A DNA stretch of 64,000 nucleotides, from positions 6,955,501 through 7,019,500 of the forward strand of contig NZ_CP102931.1 of the NCBI RefSeq assembly GCF_024734665.1, given 5' to 3'. This stretch comes from Variovorax paradoxus. Lineage in GTDB: Bacteria > Pseudomonadota > Gammaproteobacteria > Burkholderiales > Burkholderiaceae_C. Of the stretch, positions 27,972 through 35,740 are shown one piece after another. The translations under genes and the position numbers were made by a program. The number at the start of each line of letters is the position of its first letter. Position 1 is the stretch's first letter. The notes under the pieces are model-generated. The model worked only from the letters and a program-made list of their open reading frames with translations, ran no database searches and was not told the DNA's origin.

Positions 27972-28802
27972 ATGAATTACCGTTCGATCTGCAAAAGCAT
28001 TCCTCTGGTCTTGAGCGCTGCGGTCATTGCAACCGCTTCTTTCAACGCCGCGGCTTTCCAACAGCCGGGCAAGATCACCGCCGGTTCCGACCTCACATTT
28101 TTTCCATATGAATATATGGACAACAACCAGCCTGCAGGTTTTGATGTCGAATTTCTCGACGGTCTTGCAAAAATAATGGGGCGTAAGGCCGAGAACATCG
28201 ATACCAGGTTTCCCAATCTGATCACGGGGCTGCAGGGTGGTCGTTTCGACATCATCAATTCATCGATGTACATCACTGCCGAGCGCGTCAAGGTGATGGA
28301 CATGATTCCGTACCTGAAAAGCGGCGAGTCGATCCTGGCGCTCAAGGGTGCCGAGTACCAGCCGAAAAAGCCCGAAGACTTCTGCGGTCACAAGATCGGC
28401 TCGATGGGCGCCACGTCCTGGCTTCAGCAAATGAGAAAGCTCTCCACCGAATACTGTGTCAAGAACGGCAAGAAGCCCATTGAGATCAGTGAATACGGCA
28501 CCGATCCGCAAACCACCCAGGCGCTGCTGTCCAAGGCCGTGGAAGCTCAAATCACCGACGCCGCCGTCGCTCGCGGTGCGATCGAGAAACTGGGTGATCG
28601 GATCTCGATTTCTTCCGACACGCTCATCTACCCGGTCCTGAACGGTTTCGGGGTGAAAAAGGGCAATGATGAAGTCAAGAAAGCATTGATTGATGCCTTG
28701 AACAAATACAAGGTAACGCCGGAATATGCCGCGCTGCTGAAGAAGTACAAGTTCGAGCCGCCAGCAGAAAAAGACCTGCAAGAGCTGATGCCCAAGCCCT
28801 GA
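27972..28802 (+). CDS. Periplasmic binding protein of amino-acid ABC importer (SBP family 3)
   Basis: A 276-residue protein with a Sec signal peptide cleaved near NAAAFQQ. The two-lobe family-3 fold is visible in KITAGSDLTFFPYEYMDNNQ, then GFDVEFLDGLAKIM and NLITGLQGGRFDIINSSMYI. The ligand pocket of amino-acid binders usually has an Arg/Asp pair; a ligand was not predicted here. It is the receptor for the fused importer at 25510-27030 and sits within the same transcription unit. Two cysteines in DFCGHK and TEYCVKN may form a disulfide. Confidence 0.92.
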   Translation: MNYRSICKSIPLVLSAAVIATASFNAAAFQQPGKITAGSDLTFFPYEYMDNNQPAGFDVEFLDGLAKIMGRKAENIDTRFPNLITGLQGGRFDIINSSMYITAERVKVMDMIPYLKSGESILALKGAEYQPKKPEDFCGHKIGSMGATSWLQQMRKLSTEYCVKNGKKPIEISEYGTDPQTTQALLSKAVEAQITDAAVARGAIEKLGDRISISSDTLIYPVLNGFGVKKGNDEVKKALIDALNKYKVTPEYAALLKKYKFEPPAEKDLQELMPKP

Positions 28803-28824
28803 CCTGTTTGCGGAGCAAGAAGCC

Positions 28825-29556
28825 ATGGCGTTAAACCACGAAGAAAATCTGCGCGTCGATCTTGCCGCGACTTTTCGAATCATCGCGCATCTCGGAATGC
28901 ACGAGGCTGTGGCCAACCACTTCAGCGCTGCGGTTTCGGACGACGGCAAGAAATTCTTGCTCAATCCGAAGTGGATGCATTTTTCCCGCATTCGTGCCGG
29001 CGATTTGCTATTGCTCGATGCAGACGACGAGTCAACTGCCAGCCGTAAAGATGTGGACGCCACGGCCTGGGCCATTCACGGCCAGATCCACCAGATGCTG
29101 CCTGCCGCGCGGGTGGTGCTTCATTTGCACCCGGTCTTTGCAACCAGCATCGCATGTTTGCAGAACCCGCAGATTTCTCCCATCGATCAAAACACCGCGC
29201 GCTATTTCAACAGGGTCGCGGTGGACGAGATGTACGGAGGAATGGCCGACACGACCGCCGAGGGTGCCCGGCTGGCGGGTCTGTTGAAAGACAAAACACG
29301 TCTTTTGATGGGCAACCACGGTGTGATGGTCGTCGGCAAGACCATCGGCGAGGCATTTGACGACATGTGGACGCTCGAAAGATCTTGTCAGATCCTGGTT
29401 ACCGCGTGGTCAACGGGCCAGCCGCTTCGGGTTCTTTCAGACGAAGTCGCGGAGAAAACAGCGCGGAGCTGGGAAAAGATTACGGATTTCTCCGAGCAGC
29501 ATTTCGAAGAAATGAAGTATTTGATGATCAAGCACGATCCATCGCTGGCTGATTGA
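28825..29556 (+). CDS. Class II aldolase/adducin family protein
   Basis: A 243-residue zinc-type aldolase family protein. Metal-binding histidines are in VVLHLHPVFATS, and the late NHGVMVVGKTIGEAFDDMW is the family signature. Its acidic catalytic partner is likely in the LLDADDE segment. Members cleave fuculose-, ribulose- or related sugar phosphates, or act as decarboxylase-like enzymes with other acids. Here the gene follows the binding-protein gene by 22 bp, with a GGAGC site before its ATG. A role in carbon-carbon cleavage of the oxidised substrate is inferred. It is a paralogue of the class II aldolase gene at 41025. Confidence 0.85.
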   Translation: MALNHEENLRVDLAATFRIIAHLGMHEAVANHFSAAVSDDGKKFLLNPKWMHFSRIRAGDLLLLDADDESTASRKDVDATAWAIHGQIHQMLPAARVVLHLHPVFATSIACLQNPQISPIDQNTARYFNRVAVDEMYGGMADTTAEGARLAGLLKDKTRLLMGNHGVMVVGKTIGEAFDDMWTLERSCQILVTAWSTGQPLRVLSDEVAEKTARSWEKITDFSEQHFEEMKYLMIKHDPSLAD

Positions 29557-29576
29557 GCCGTCACCGTGATTTGTTG

Positions 29577-29596
29577 ATGGCAATTCCTATTGCCAT
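29577..29596. repeat. Short hairpin between aldolase and monooxygenase genes
   Basis: A perfect 8-bp stem, ATGGCAAT/ATTGCCAT, around TCCT lies in the 72-bp gap between the aldolase stop and the monooxygenase start. No T-run follows. It may be an mRNA processing or stability element inside the operon, or an operator for the downstream three genes. Confidence 0.4.
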
Positions 29597-29628
29597 GCAG
29601 CCGGAAAACTTCGCCCGAGAGATGAGCA

Positions 29629-30933
29629 ATGACCGAAATTGTGAATGAAATTGACACGCTCGTTGTTGGCGCCGGACAAGCTGGCGTTGCAATGAGCGAA
29701 CATTTGAGTCGAACTGGAGTTCCGCACGTGGTGCTGGAAAAAAACCGTATCGCCGAAGCGTGGCGCACGGGTAGATGGAATTCATTGGTCGCCAACGGCC
29801 CGGCGTGGCATGACCGTTTTCCGGGCCTCGAGTTCGATGTTGCTCCGAACTCCTTCGCAAGCAAGGACCAGGTTGCAGAGTACTTCGAGCGCTACGCAAA
29901 GAAGTTCGACGCGCCCATCCGCACCGGGGTGGATGTCCAGCGCGTGACCCGCAACCCGGGCCGCACCGGATTCGTGGTCGAGACCTCTCAAGGTACTTTC
30001 TGGGCCCATCGGGTTGTCGTTGCGACCGGTCCTTTTCAAAAACCCGTCGTGCCGTCCATTGCGCCCGTCGATCCCGCGCTGTACCAGATTCACTCGGCGA
30101 AGTACTTCAGTCCTGACCAGTTGCCCGCGGGCGACGTGTTGGTTGTGGGTGCTGGCTCGTCTGGCGTGCAGATTGCCGAAGAACTGCATTCTTCCGGCAA
30201 GAAGGTCTACCTTTCGGTCGGCCCTCACGAGCGGCCCCCCCGCACATACCGTGAGCGCGATTTCTGCTGGTGGCTGGGCGTGCTCGGCCTTTGGGATTCC
30301 GAATCCGTGCAGCCCGGTCGGGAGCACGTCACCATTGCCGTGAGTGGCGCCAGTGGCGGCCACACGATCGATTTCAGGCGCCTGGCGCAGTCCGGCATCA
30401 CGCTGGTCGGGCAGACCGAGGCGTTCGCGGATGGCAAGGTCACGTTCAAGTCCGATCTGGCCGAGAACCTTCAGCGAGGCGACGACAGCTATCTGTCTCT
30501 CCTGGATGCCGCCGATGCCTATGTCGAGCGCAACGGACTCGTGTTGCCGCTGGAGCCGCAGGCGCGGGAGCGCGTGGCAGATGCGGCCTGCATCACCGAG
30601 CCCCTGCAAGCGCTGGATCTGCAAAAGGCCAATGTCACGTCGATCATCTGGGCAACGGGCTATGCGGCGGACTACAGCTGGCTGCAGGTCGACACTTTGC
30701 AGGCCAATGGCAAGCCACGCCACCAGCGCGGCGTGGGCGCGGAGCCGGGCGTTTATTTCGTTGGCCTGCCTTGGTTGTCGCGCCGCGGTTCCGCGTTCAT
30801 CTGGGGGGTGTGGCACGACGCAAAGCATGTGGCAGATCACATCGCGATCCAGCGCCAATACCAACAGCATCACGCCAGCCGGCAACAGACTCCGAACGCC
30901 AGTGGGGCCGACTCCCGCGAAGCTGTGGTCTGA
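29629..30933 (+). CDS. Flavin-containing monooxygenase-like protein
   Basis: A 434-residue FAD/NAD(P)-dependent group B monooxygenase-like protein. FAD site: VVGAGQAGVAMSEHL (12-26). NAD(P) site: VVGAGSSGVQIAEEL (about 172-186). The late ATGYAADYSWL is the family's ATG motif. The typical FxGxxxHxxxY/F fingerprint is replaced by a divergent middle (YQIHSAKYFSPDQLPAGD), matching small bacterial FMO-like enzymes rather than Baeyer-Villiger types. Oxidation of a nitrogen- or sulfur-containing substrate is the general chemistry. It is followed by RidA and DUF1028 genes, a combination that suggests clean-up of reactive imine products. Confidence 0.85.
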   Translation: MTEIVNEIDTLVVGAGQAGVAMSEHLSRTGVPHVVLEKNRIAEAWRTGRWNSLVANGPAWHDRFPGLEFDVAPNSFASKDQVAEYFERYAKKFDAPIRTGVDVQRVTRNPGRTGFVVETSQGTFWAHRVVVATGPFQKPVVPSIAPVDPALYQIHSAKYFSPDQLPAGDVLVVGAGSSGVQIAEELHSSGKKVYLSVGPHERPPRTYRERDFCWWLGVLGLWDSESVQPGREHVTIAVSGASGGHTIDFRRLAQSGITLVGQTEAFADGKVTFKSDLAENLQRGDDSYLSLLDAADAYVERNGLVLPLEPQARERVADAACITEPLQALDLQKANVTSIIWATGYAADYSWLQVDTLQANGKPRHQRGVGAEPGVYFVGLPWLSRRGSAFIWGVWHDAKHVADHIAIQRQYQQHHASRQQTPNASGADSREAVV

Positions 30934-30972
30934 CGCTCACTGCACACGCCAACTTTTCACCATCGATCCAGA

Positions 30973-31389
30973 ATGACAACGCCAACGCACACCCGAATCC
31001 GCATGTTCAACACGCGGGAGACCTACCCCAATCAGAGCCTGGACAACGATCTGTGCCAGGCTGTACGCGCCGGCAACACCGTTTATGTGCGCGGCCAGGT
31101 CGGCACGGATTTCGATGGAAATCTTGTGGGCCTGGGCGATCCCCGTGCACAAGCGGAGCAGGCGATGAAGAACGTGAAGCAGCTCCTGGAAGAGGCCGGC
31201 AGCGACATGTCGCACATCGTCAAGACCACCACCTACCTCACCGACCCGCGCTATCGCGAAGCCGTGTATCAGGAAGTGGGCAAGTGGCTGAAGGGTGTGT
31301 TTCCCATCTCCACGGGTCTGGTTGTCGTGGCGCTCGGTCAGCCTCAGTGGCTGATGGAGATCGACGTCATTGCAGTCATTCCAGATTGA
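30973..31389 (+). CDS. RidA/YjgF-family protein
   Basis: A 138-residue RidA-superfamily protein: GNTVYVRGQVGTDFDGNLVG, then EEAGSDMSHIVKTTTYLTD, ending PQWLMEIDVIAVIPD. Canonical RidA hydrolyses reactive enamine/imine intermediates; the usual active-site arginine near the C-terminal IEVEAIA block is not present, as in Rid subgroups 4-7. It is therefore probably a pathway-specific relative such as those linked to amine or pyrimidine use. It lies 39 bp after the monooxygenase gene and 13 bp before the DUF1028 gene. Confidence 0.88.
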   Translation: MTTPTHTRIRMFNTRETYPNQSLDNDLCQAVRAGNTVYVRGQVGTDFDGNLVGLGDPRAQAEQAMKNVKQLLEEAGSDMSHIVKTTTYLTDPRYREAVYQEVGKWLKGVFPISTGLVVVALGQPQWLMEIDVIAVIPD

Positions 31390-31402
31390 AAGGAGCACCC
31401 AC

Positions 31403-32080
31403 ATGACGCTATCCATCGTTGGCCGCTGCGCCGAAACGGGTCAGCTGGGAGTCGCCATCAGTTCTTCCAGCATCGCCGTAGGCGCGCGCTGCCCTTGGCT
31501 GCGAAGCAGTGTTGGCGCGGTGTCTTCACAGAACATTACGTTGCCGGCTTTGGGCCCGGAAACTCTGGGTCTGCTGGAGAAGGGACTGTCGCCAGACGAC
31601 GCGCTGAATGAAGCGCTCGCGACTGACAGTCACAGCCAATACCGCCAGCTGATCGCTATCGACTCCCGAGGTCGCACGGCGCATTTCAGCGGAGGCAAGA
31701 CGCTGGGGGTGTACAAGGCGATGTCCGGCGATCAGTGCGCCGCCGCCGGCAACATGCTGGCCAGCCCGTCGGTGATAGACGCCATGGTGGAGGCCTTCGC
31801 TGCTTCATCGGGACACTTGGCCGATCGCCTGATCGCAGCCATGCAGGCGGGTCTCGCGGAAGGCGGCGAAGCGGGCCCGCTGCATTCGTCGGCGCTGATG
31901 GTGATCGATGATTTCGTATGGCCGATCGTCAACCTGCGAGTCGATTGGGTGGATGAAGATCCCATCGGAGAGCTTGAAAGGCTCTGGCAAGCTTACAAAC
32001 CGCAGATGCAGGACTACATCGACCGAGCCCTGGAGCCAGCCCGGGCTCCCGGATATGGCGTTCCCGGAGACGATAGGTAG
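31403..32080 (+). CDS. DUF1028 family protein
   Basis: A 225-residue DUF1028 protein, a family related to the Ntn-hydrolase fold in shape but of unestablished function: MTLSIVGRCAETGQLGVAIS, then CPWLRSSVGAVSSQN and SVIDAMVEAFAASSGHLADR. The ATG at 31403 has an AAAGGAG site. DUF1028 genes recur beside RidA and amino-acid-type catabolic genes in other bacteria. It closes the same-strand block that began with the importer; the following 125 bp precede a reverse LysR gene. A hydrolase role is inference. Confidence 0.85.
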   Translation: MTLSIVGRCAETGQLGVAISSSSIAVGARCPWLRSSVGAVSSQNITLPALGPETLGLLEKGLSPDDALNEALATDSHSQYRQLIAIDSRGRTAHFSGGKTLGVYKAMSGDQCAAAGNMLASPSVIDAMVEAFAASSGHLADRLIAAMQAGLAEGGEAGPLHSSALMVIDDFVWPIVNLRVDWVDEDPIGELERLWQAYKPQMQDYIDRALEPARAPGYGVPGDDR

Positions 32081-32205
32081 GTTGCAGTCGCCGGGTCAGA
32101 GGTCGGTGGAATCCAGCATGTCGGCATTCGATCTGACGAACGGGGGTGCGGCGTAAAACCTGGACTGGTCAAGCAACGAATCCAAGGTGCGGTCGGAGCC
32201 CTCGC

Positions 32206-33114
32206 TCAGTGGGCACCGACGTGAGCGCGCTTGAGGCCCGACAGCCACTGCAGGAATGCCTGCAGCCCGGGGCTCACAGGCCGACCCAGCGGGTATGCGA
32301 CGTGGTAGGCCAAATGGCCCGGCAACGTGTGCCGGCAGACGATGACCAGACGCCCGTCTGCCAGCTCGTTCTCGATCAATTGACGAGCAACAAGGGCCAC
32401 GCCCAGGCCCGACACAGCGGCACTGGCGAGCAAGGAAAACATCTCGTAGCGCGGTCCGTTGACGGCGGACAGATCGCCATCCATGCCGGTTGCCTGGAAC
32501 CACTCGCGCCATGCATCCACGCGCGTCGCGAGGTGCAGCAATGGCATGCGTGCGACCTGCTCGGGCCGCAGCGAACGCCGCGCACCGAGAAGGCTCGGCG
32601 CGCATACCGGTGCCAGATCGCCTTCGGGCAGCAGTTCAAACCCTTGCACGCCTGGCCACTGCATCGCCCCGAAATGGATCGCCGCATCGAACGGCTCTTC
32701 TTCGAACAGGAATCTTCGGTTCCGGATTGCCAGGTTGATGGTGATATCCGGGTGCAGGACGCGGAACTGCGGTAGCCGCGGGATCAGCCACGAACTCGCA
32801 AGCGTCGGCGTGACCGCCACTTCCAGCGTCTGGCCGCGCCCGCCCCTGGCCATCAGTTCGAGCGTGTCACGCTCGATGCGGTCCAGGCTTTCGTGAATGC
32901 GCGCCGCATAGCGCTTGCCATGCTCTGTCAGCAGGAGGCGCTGCTTGCTACGCACGAACAAAGGAACACCGACACGGTCTTCCAGTGCCGCCACCTGCCG
33001 GCTCACCGCGCTGTGCGTAATGGACAGTTCCTCGGCAGCGCGCGCAAAGCTCTGGTGCCGCGCCGAGGACTCGAACATCTCCAGAGTGACCAGGCTCGGA
33101 ATGCGTCTGCGCAT
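32206..33114 (-). CDS. LysR-family regulator divergent from M24-like hydrolase gene
   Basis: A 302-residue LysR regulator from the ATG at 33114 (MRRRIPSLVTLEMFESSARH), with an AAGGGA site. The helix-turn-helix is FARAAEELSITHSAVSRQVA, close to GcvA/BenM-type regulators. Its 230-bp spacer to the divergent M24-like gene contains a perfect 27-bp palindrome (33246-33272) and a third copy of its half-site at 33133-33141. Divergent control of the M24-like/Bug pair is the natural reading. Its base use is normal for the chromosome, so the A/T-richer block ends before it. Confidence 0.92.
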   Translation of the reverse strand: MRRRIPSLVTLEMFESSARHQSFARAAEELSITHSAVSRQVAALEDRVGVPLFVRSKQRLLLTEHGKRYAARIHESLDRIERDTLELMARGGRGQTLEVAVTPTLASSWLIPRLPQFRVLHPDITINLAIRNRRFLFEEEPFDAAIHFGAMQWPGVQGFELLPEGDLAPVCAPSLLGARRSLRPEQVARMPLLHLATRVDAWREWFQATGMDGDLSAVNGPRYEMFSLLASAAVSGLGVALVARQLIENELADGRLVIVCRHTLPGHLAYHVAYPLGRPVSPGLQAFLQWLSGLKRAHVGAH

Positions 33115-33245
33115 GGGATCCCTTCCAAAAACGAACGAAGTACGACCGCGTCCGCAACGAGGTACCTGAGCGAACACGGTGGATCGTCATCGGTGTAGCG
33201 ATTTCCGGGCCAATTCGCAAGGCACGCTGCTGACCACGCATCGGT

Positions 33246-33272
33246 CACTTCGTTCCTCAGGAGAACGAAGTG
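33246..33272. promoter_or_regulatory. 27-bp palindrome, LysR operator candidate
   Basis: The perfect arms CACTTCGTTC and GAACGAAGTG flank CTCAGGA, 73 bp before the M24-like start. A third half-site, GAACGAAGT, at 33133-33141 lies next to the divergent LysR start. The repeated half-site on both sides fits a LysR regulator that binds activation and autoregulatory positions. Confidence 0.6.
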
Positions 33273-33344
33273 CTTCCGCAATATCAATTGCACGTTGCCA
33301 GACGCGATCACACACTTTGCGCAGACGAATCTCCGGAGATCCTG

Positions 33345-34535
33345 ATGAGTTTTCTTTCGACCGAAGTGCGATCGCACCGCCTTGCCAAACTGCAGCACGT
33401 GATGGACGCGGCCCGGCTCGACGCCCTCGCGCTCAGCGGCGTCGAGTGGTTCGAGTTCGCCACCAACCACAACATCACGGTGGGGGGATGGGAACGGCCC
33501 TACGTCGTGGTCCTTACGCGCGACGGCCGCTGCGTCGCGCTGATGCACGACCTGTCCTCCGTCCGCGCCAACCACGCGCTGCACAGCGGCCGCATGTGGT
33601 TGGACCAGGCGCACTACTACGCCGAGGTTCCGCACGTGACGCAGCGCCGCCCGTTGCTGCCGTTGTGGGCCGAGACGCTCGCCGCGCTGTTGCAGCAACT
33701 GGGACTGGCGGCCGCACGCATCGGCGTGGATGCAATCCCGGCACCCATGCAGCGGCTCGGGCAGATGCTGCCGGAACTCAAGCTGTTGCCGGCGGGCCGC
33801 TGGCTGCGGGATGCGCGCCTGGTCAAGCATGCCGAGGAACTCGCGCTGCTGCGCGCGGCTGCTTCCTTGTCGGACTGGGCGATGGCACGCTATCGGTCCG
33901 AGATCCGTCCAGGGCGCAACCTGCAGGAACTGGATCACACGGTCGCGGCACAGACCTGCGTCGAGGCCGGCCGCCGATTCCCCGGGGAAGACTTCCAGAT
34001 CCTGCGCTTCATGTCGCTCAGCGGCCCGGCCTCGGCCGCTGCACACGGCGACGCGAGCCAGTCCGGCGCCACGGTGCTCGCAGACAAGGCAACGGTGACG
34101 ATCTGCAATGTGCGGCTGAACGGCATGAGCATGGAGAACCAGCGCACCTTCGCCGTCGGATGCGTCGACGAGACCACGCGCCAACTGATGCGCGTTGCGC
34201 TCGAATCCAACGAGGCCGGCTTGCGCGCAGCGTGCACCGGCGCGCCGCTGGCAGGCATCGACGAGGCATCGCTCGATGTGATCAGCCGCGCCGGATACGG
34301 CCAGCACGTGCTGCACCGCACTGGCCACGGCATCGGCGTAGGCACGCACGAGTACCCCGAGGACATGGCCTTCAACACGCGCCCCCTGCTGGAGCACGAA
34401 GCCATCATCGTCGAGCCTGGCATCTACGTCCCGGGTCTTGGAGGCTTCCGATATGTCGATGGCGTGATCGTCGGCGCCGAGCCCGAGCGCGTGACCCATG
34501 CACCCAAGGATTTCGCCAGCATGTGCATTGCCTGA
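33345..34535 (+). CDS. M24-fold hydrolase with altered metal site (creatinase/DoeA-like)
   Basis: A 396-residue pita-bread-fold protein from the ATG at 33345 (GGAGATCCTG site). In the usual D-D-H-E-E metal site of M24 peptidases, three positions are changed: N255 (ICNVRLNG) for Asp, E264 (SMENQRTF) for Asp and V371 (FRYVDG) for Glu; H328 (HRTGHGIGVGTH) and E357 (VEPGIY) remain. Loss of metal ligands is the mark of non-peptidase members such as creatinase and ectoine hydrolase DoeA. So it is likely a C-N hydrolase, not an aminopeptidase. It is followed by a Bug binding protein and controlled by the divergent LysR. Confidence 0.85.
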   Translation: MSFLSTEVRSHRLAKLQHVMDAARLDALALSGVEWFEFATNHNITVGGWERPYVVVLTRDGRCVALMHDLSSVRANHALHSGRMWLDQAHYYAEVPHVTQRRPLLPLWAETLAALLQQLGLAAARIGVDAIPAPMQRLGQMLPELKLLPAGRWLRDARLVKHAEELALLRAAASLSDWAMARYRSEIRPGRNLQELDHTVAAQTCVEAGRRFPGEDFQILRFMSLSGPASAAAHGDASQSGATVLADKATVTICNVRLNGMSMENQRTFAVGCVDETTRQLMRVALESNEAGLRAACTGAPLAGIDEASLDVISRAGYGQHVLHRTGHGIGVGTHEYPEDMAFNTRPLLEHEAIIVEPGIYVPGLGGFRYVDGVIVGAEPERVTHAPKDFASMCIA

Positions 34536-34614
34536 GCTCCTTGAGCTCCCTGAGGGCACCGCGCGACAGCCCTTTGCTCACCTTTTCCCCTCTCTTCCAT
34601 GCCCCGAGGACACC

Positions 34615-35571
34615 ATGCTCAAGTTCGCTCTACTTCTCTGCAGCTTTTTGACCGCTGGCACCGTACTGGCGCAGAGCTATCCATCTCGACCCATCACGAT
34701 GGTCCTGCCCTACCCACCGGGCGGTACCACCGACGCGGTCGGACGGCTGACCGCGAAGCGACTCGAAGCCGCGCTTGGAACCCCGGTCGTGATCGAGAAC
34801 AAGAGCGGGGCTTCCGGCACCATCGGCAGTGACTTCGTGCGTCGCGCTGCACCCGATGGCTACACGCTGTTGTTCAACGCCAGCATCTTCGTCATCGGCA
34901 AAAGTGTGCTGAAGGCCGTGCCATATGACCCCGTCACCGACTTCACGCCACTGGCGCGTGTGGGCCACACGCCGCTGGTGCTGCTGGTCAACCCCGGGGT
35001 GCCGGCGGGCAACCTCAAGGAACTCCTCGCCGCCGCCAAGGCCAGGCCTTCGGATTTCAACTTTGCCAATTCCGCCGCTGGATCAGCCGGGCACCTGGCC
35101 ACCATCGAGTTCAACCACGAGAGCGGCCTCGCGCTGCCGATCGTGACCTATCGCGGCTCGGCGCAGGCGCTCACCGACCTGATCGGCGGTCATGTGCAAC
35201 TGATGATCGATCCACCGGCCATTGCGCTGCCGCATGTCAAGGCCGGCAAGCTCAAGGCGCTGGCGGTCACGTCGGCGACGCGACTGAACAACGCACCAGA
35301 CGTTCCAACCGCGGCGGAGGCTGGTATGCCGGGGCTGATCCGCTCGTCGTGGTACGGCGTCTGGGGCCCGCAGCGCTTGCCGGAAGCCGTGCTCAAGCGC
35401 CTGGACATCGCGTTCGCCGTGCTCGACCGGGATGAGGAGTTCAAGCGCCAGTTGGCGGTAATCGGTGTCGAGCCCCTCCATGAAGGACGCAAGGATTTCA
35501 ACTCCTTTGTCGCCGTCGACGCGGCGCGCAACGACGCGCTGCTTAAAAGCATTGGCGTGCTGCCCGAATGA
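34615..35571 (+). CDS. Bug/TctC-family solute-binding protein
   Basis: A 318-residue periplasmic protein with a signal peptide cleaved after VLAQSYPSR. The Bug pattern is ITMVLPYPPGGTTDAVGRLT, then DFVRRAAPDGYTLLFNAS and IVTYRGSAQALTDLIGGHVQ. The ATG at 34615 has a GAGGA site. It follows the M24-like gene by 79 bp and likely scavenges the carboxylic compound that the hydrolase acts on, or its product. No TctAB carrier is in the window. Confidence 0.9.
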   Translation: MLKFALLLCSFLTAGTVLAQSYPSRPITMVLPYPPGGTTDAVGRLTAKRLEAALGTPVVIENKSGASGTIGSDFVRRAAPDGYTLLFNASIFVIGKSVLKAVPYDPVTDFTPLARVGHTPLVLLVNPGVPAGNLKELLAAAKARPSDFNFANSAAGSAGHLATIEFNHESGLALPIVTYRGSAQALTDLIGGHVQLMIDPPAIALPHVKAGKLKALAVTSATRLNNAPDVPTAAEAGMPGLIRSSWYGVWGPQRLPEAVLKRLDIAFAVLDRDEEFKRQLAVIGVEPLHEGRKDFNSFVAVDAARNDALLKSIGVLPE

Positions 35572-35740
35572 GAGCGCGCAAGCACGCGGCTGCAGGATGT
35601 TGAACGGTAGACCGATCAACCAATGCATTGCCGCCCAGGACAGCAGGTCGAGATAGCGCACCGAGGCCTGCGGGGTCGTGGTCGTGCCCCGGAGTGCTCG
35701 ATGTTGCCCGCATTGCGGGGAACGAAAAAGACGGGGCATC

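Noticed and set aside
35572..35740. A short reverse-strand tail (ending ILQPRACAL) after the Bug gene as a gene remnant
   Set aside because: No start, no family similarity that I recognise, and only about 40 codons; not enough to support a pseudogene call.
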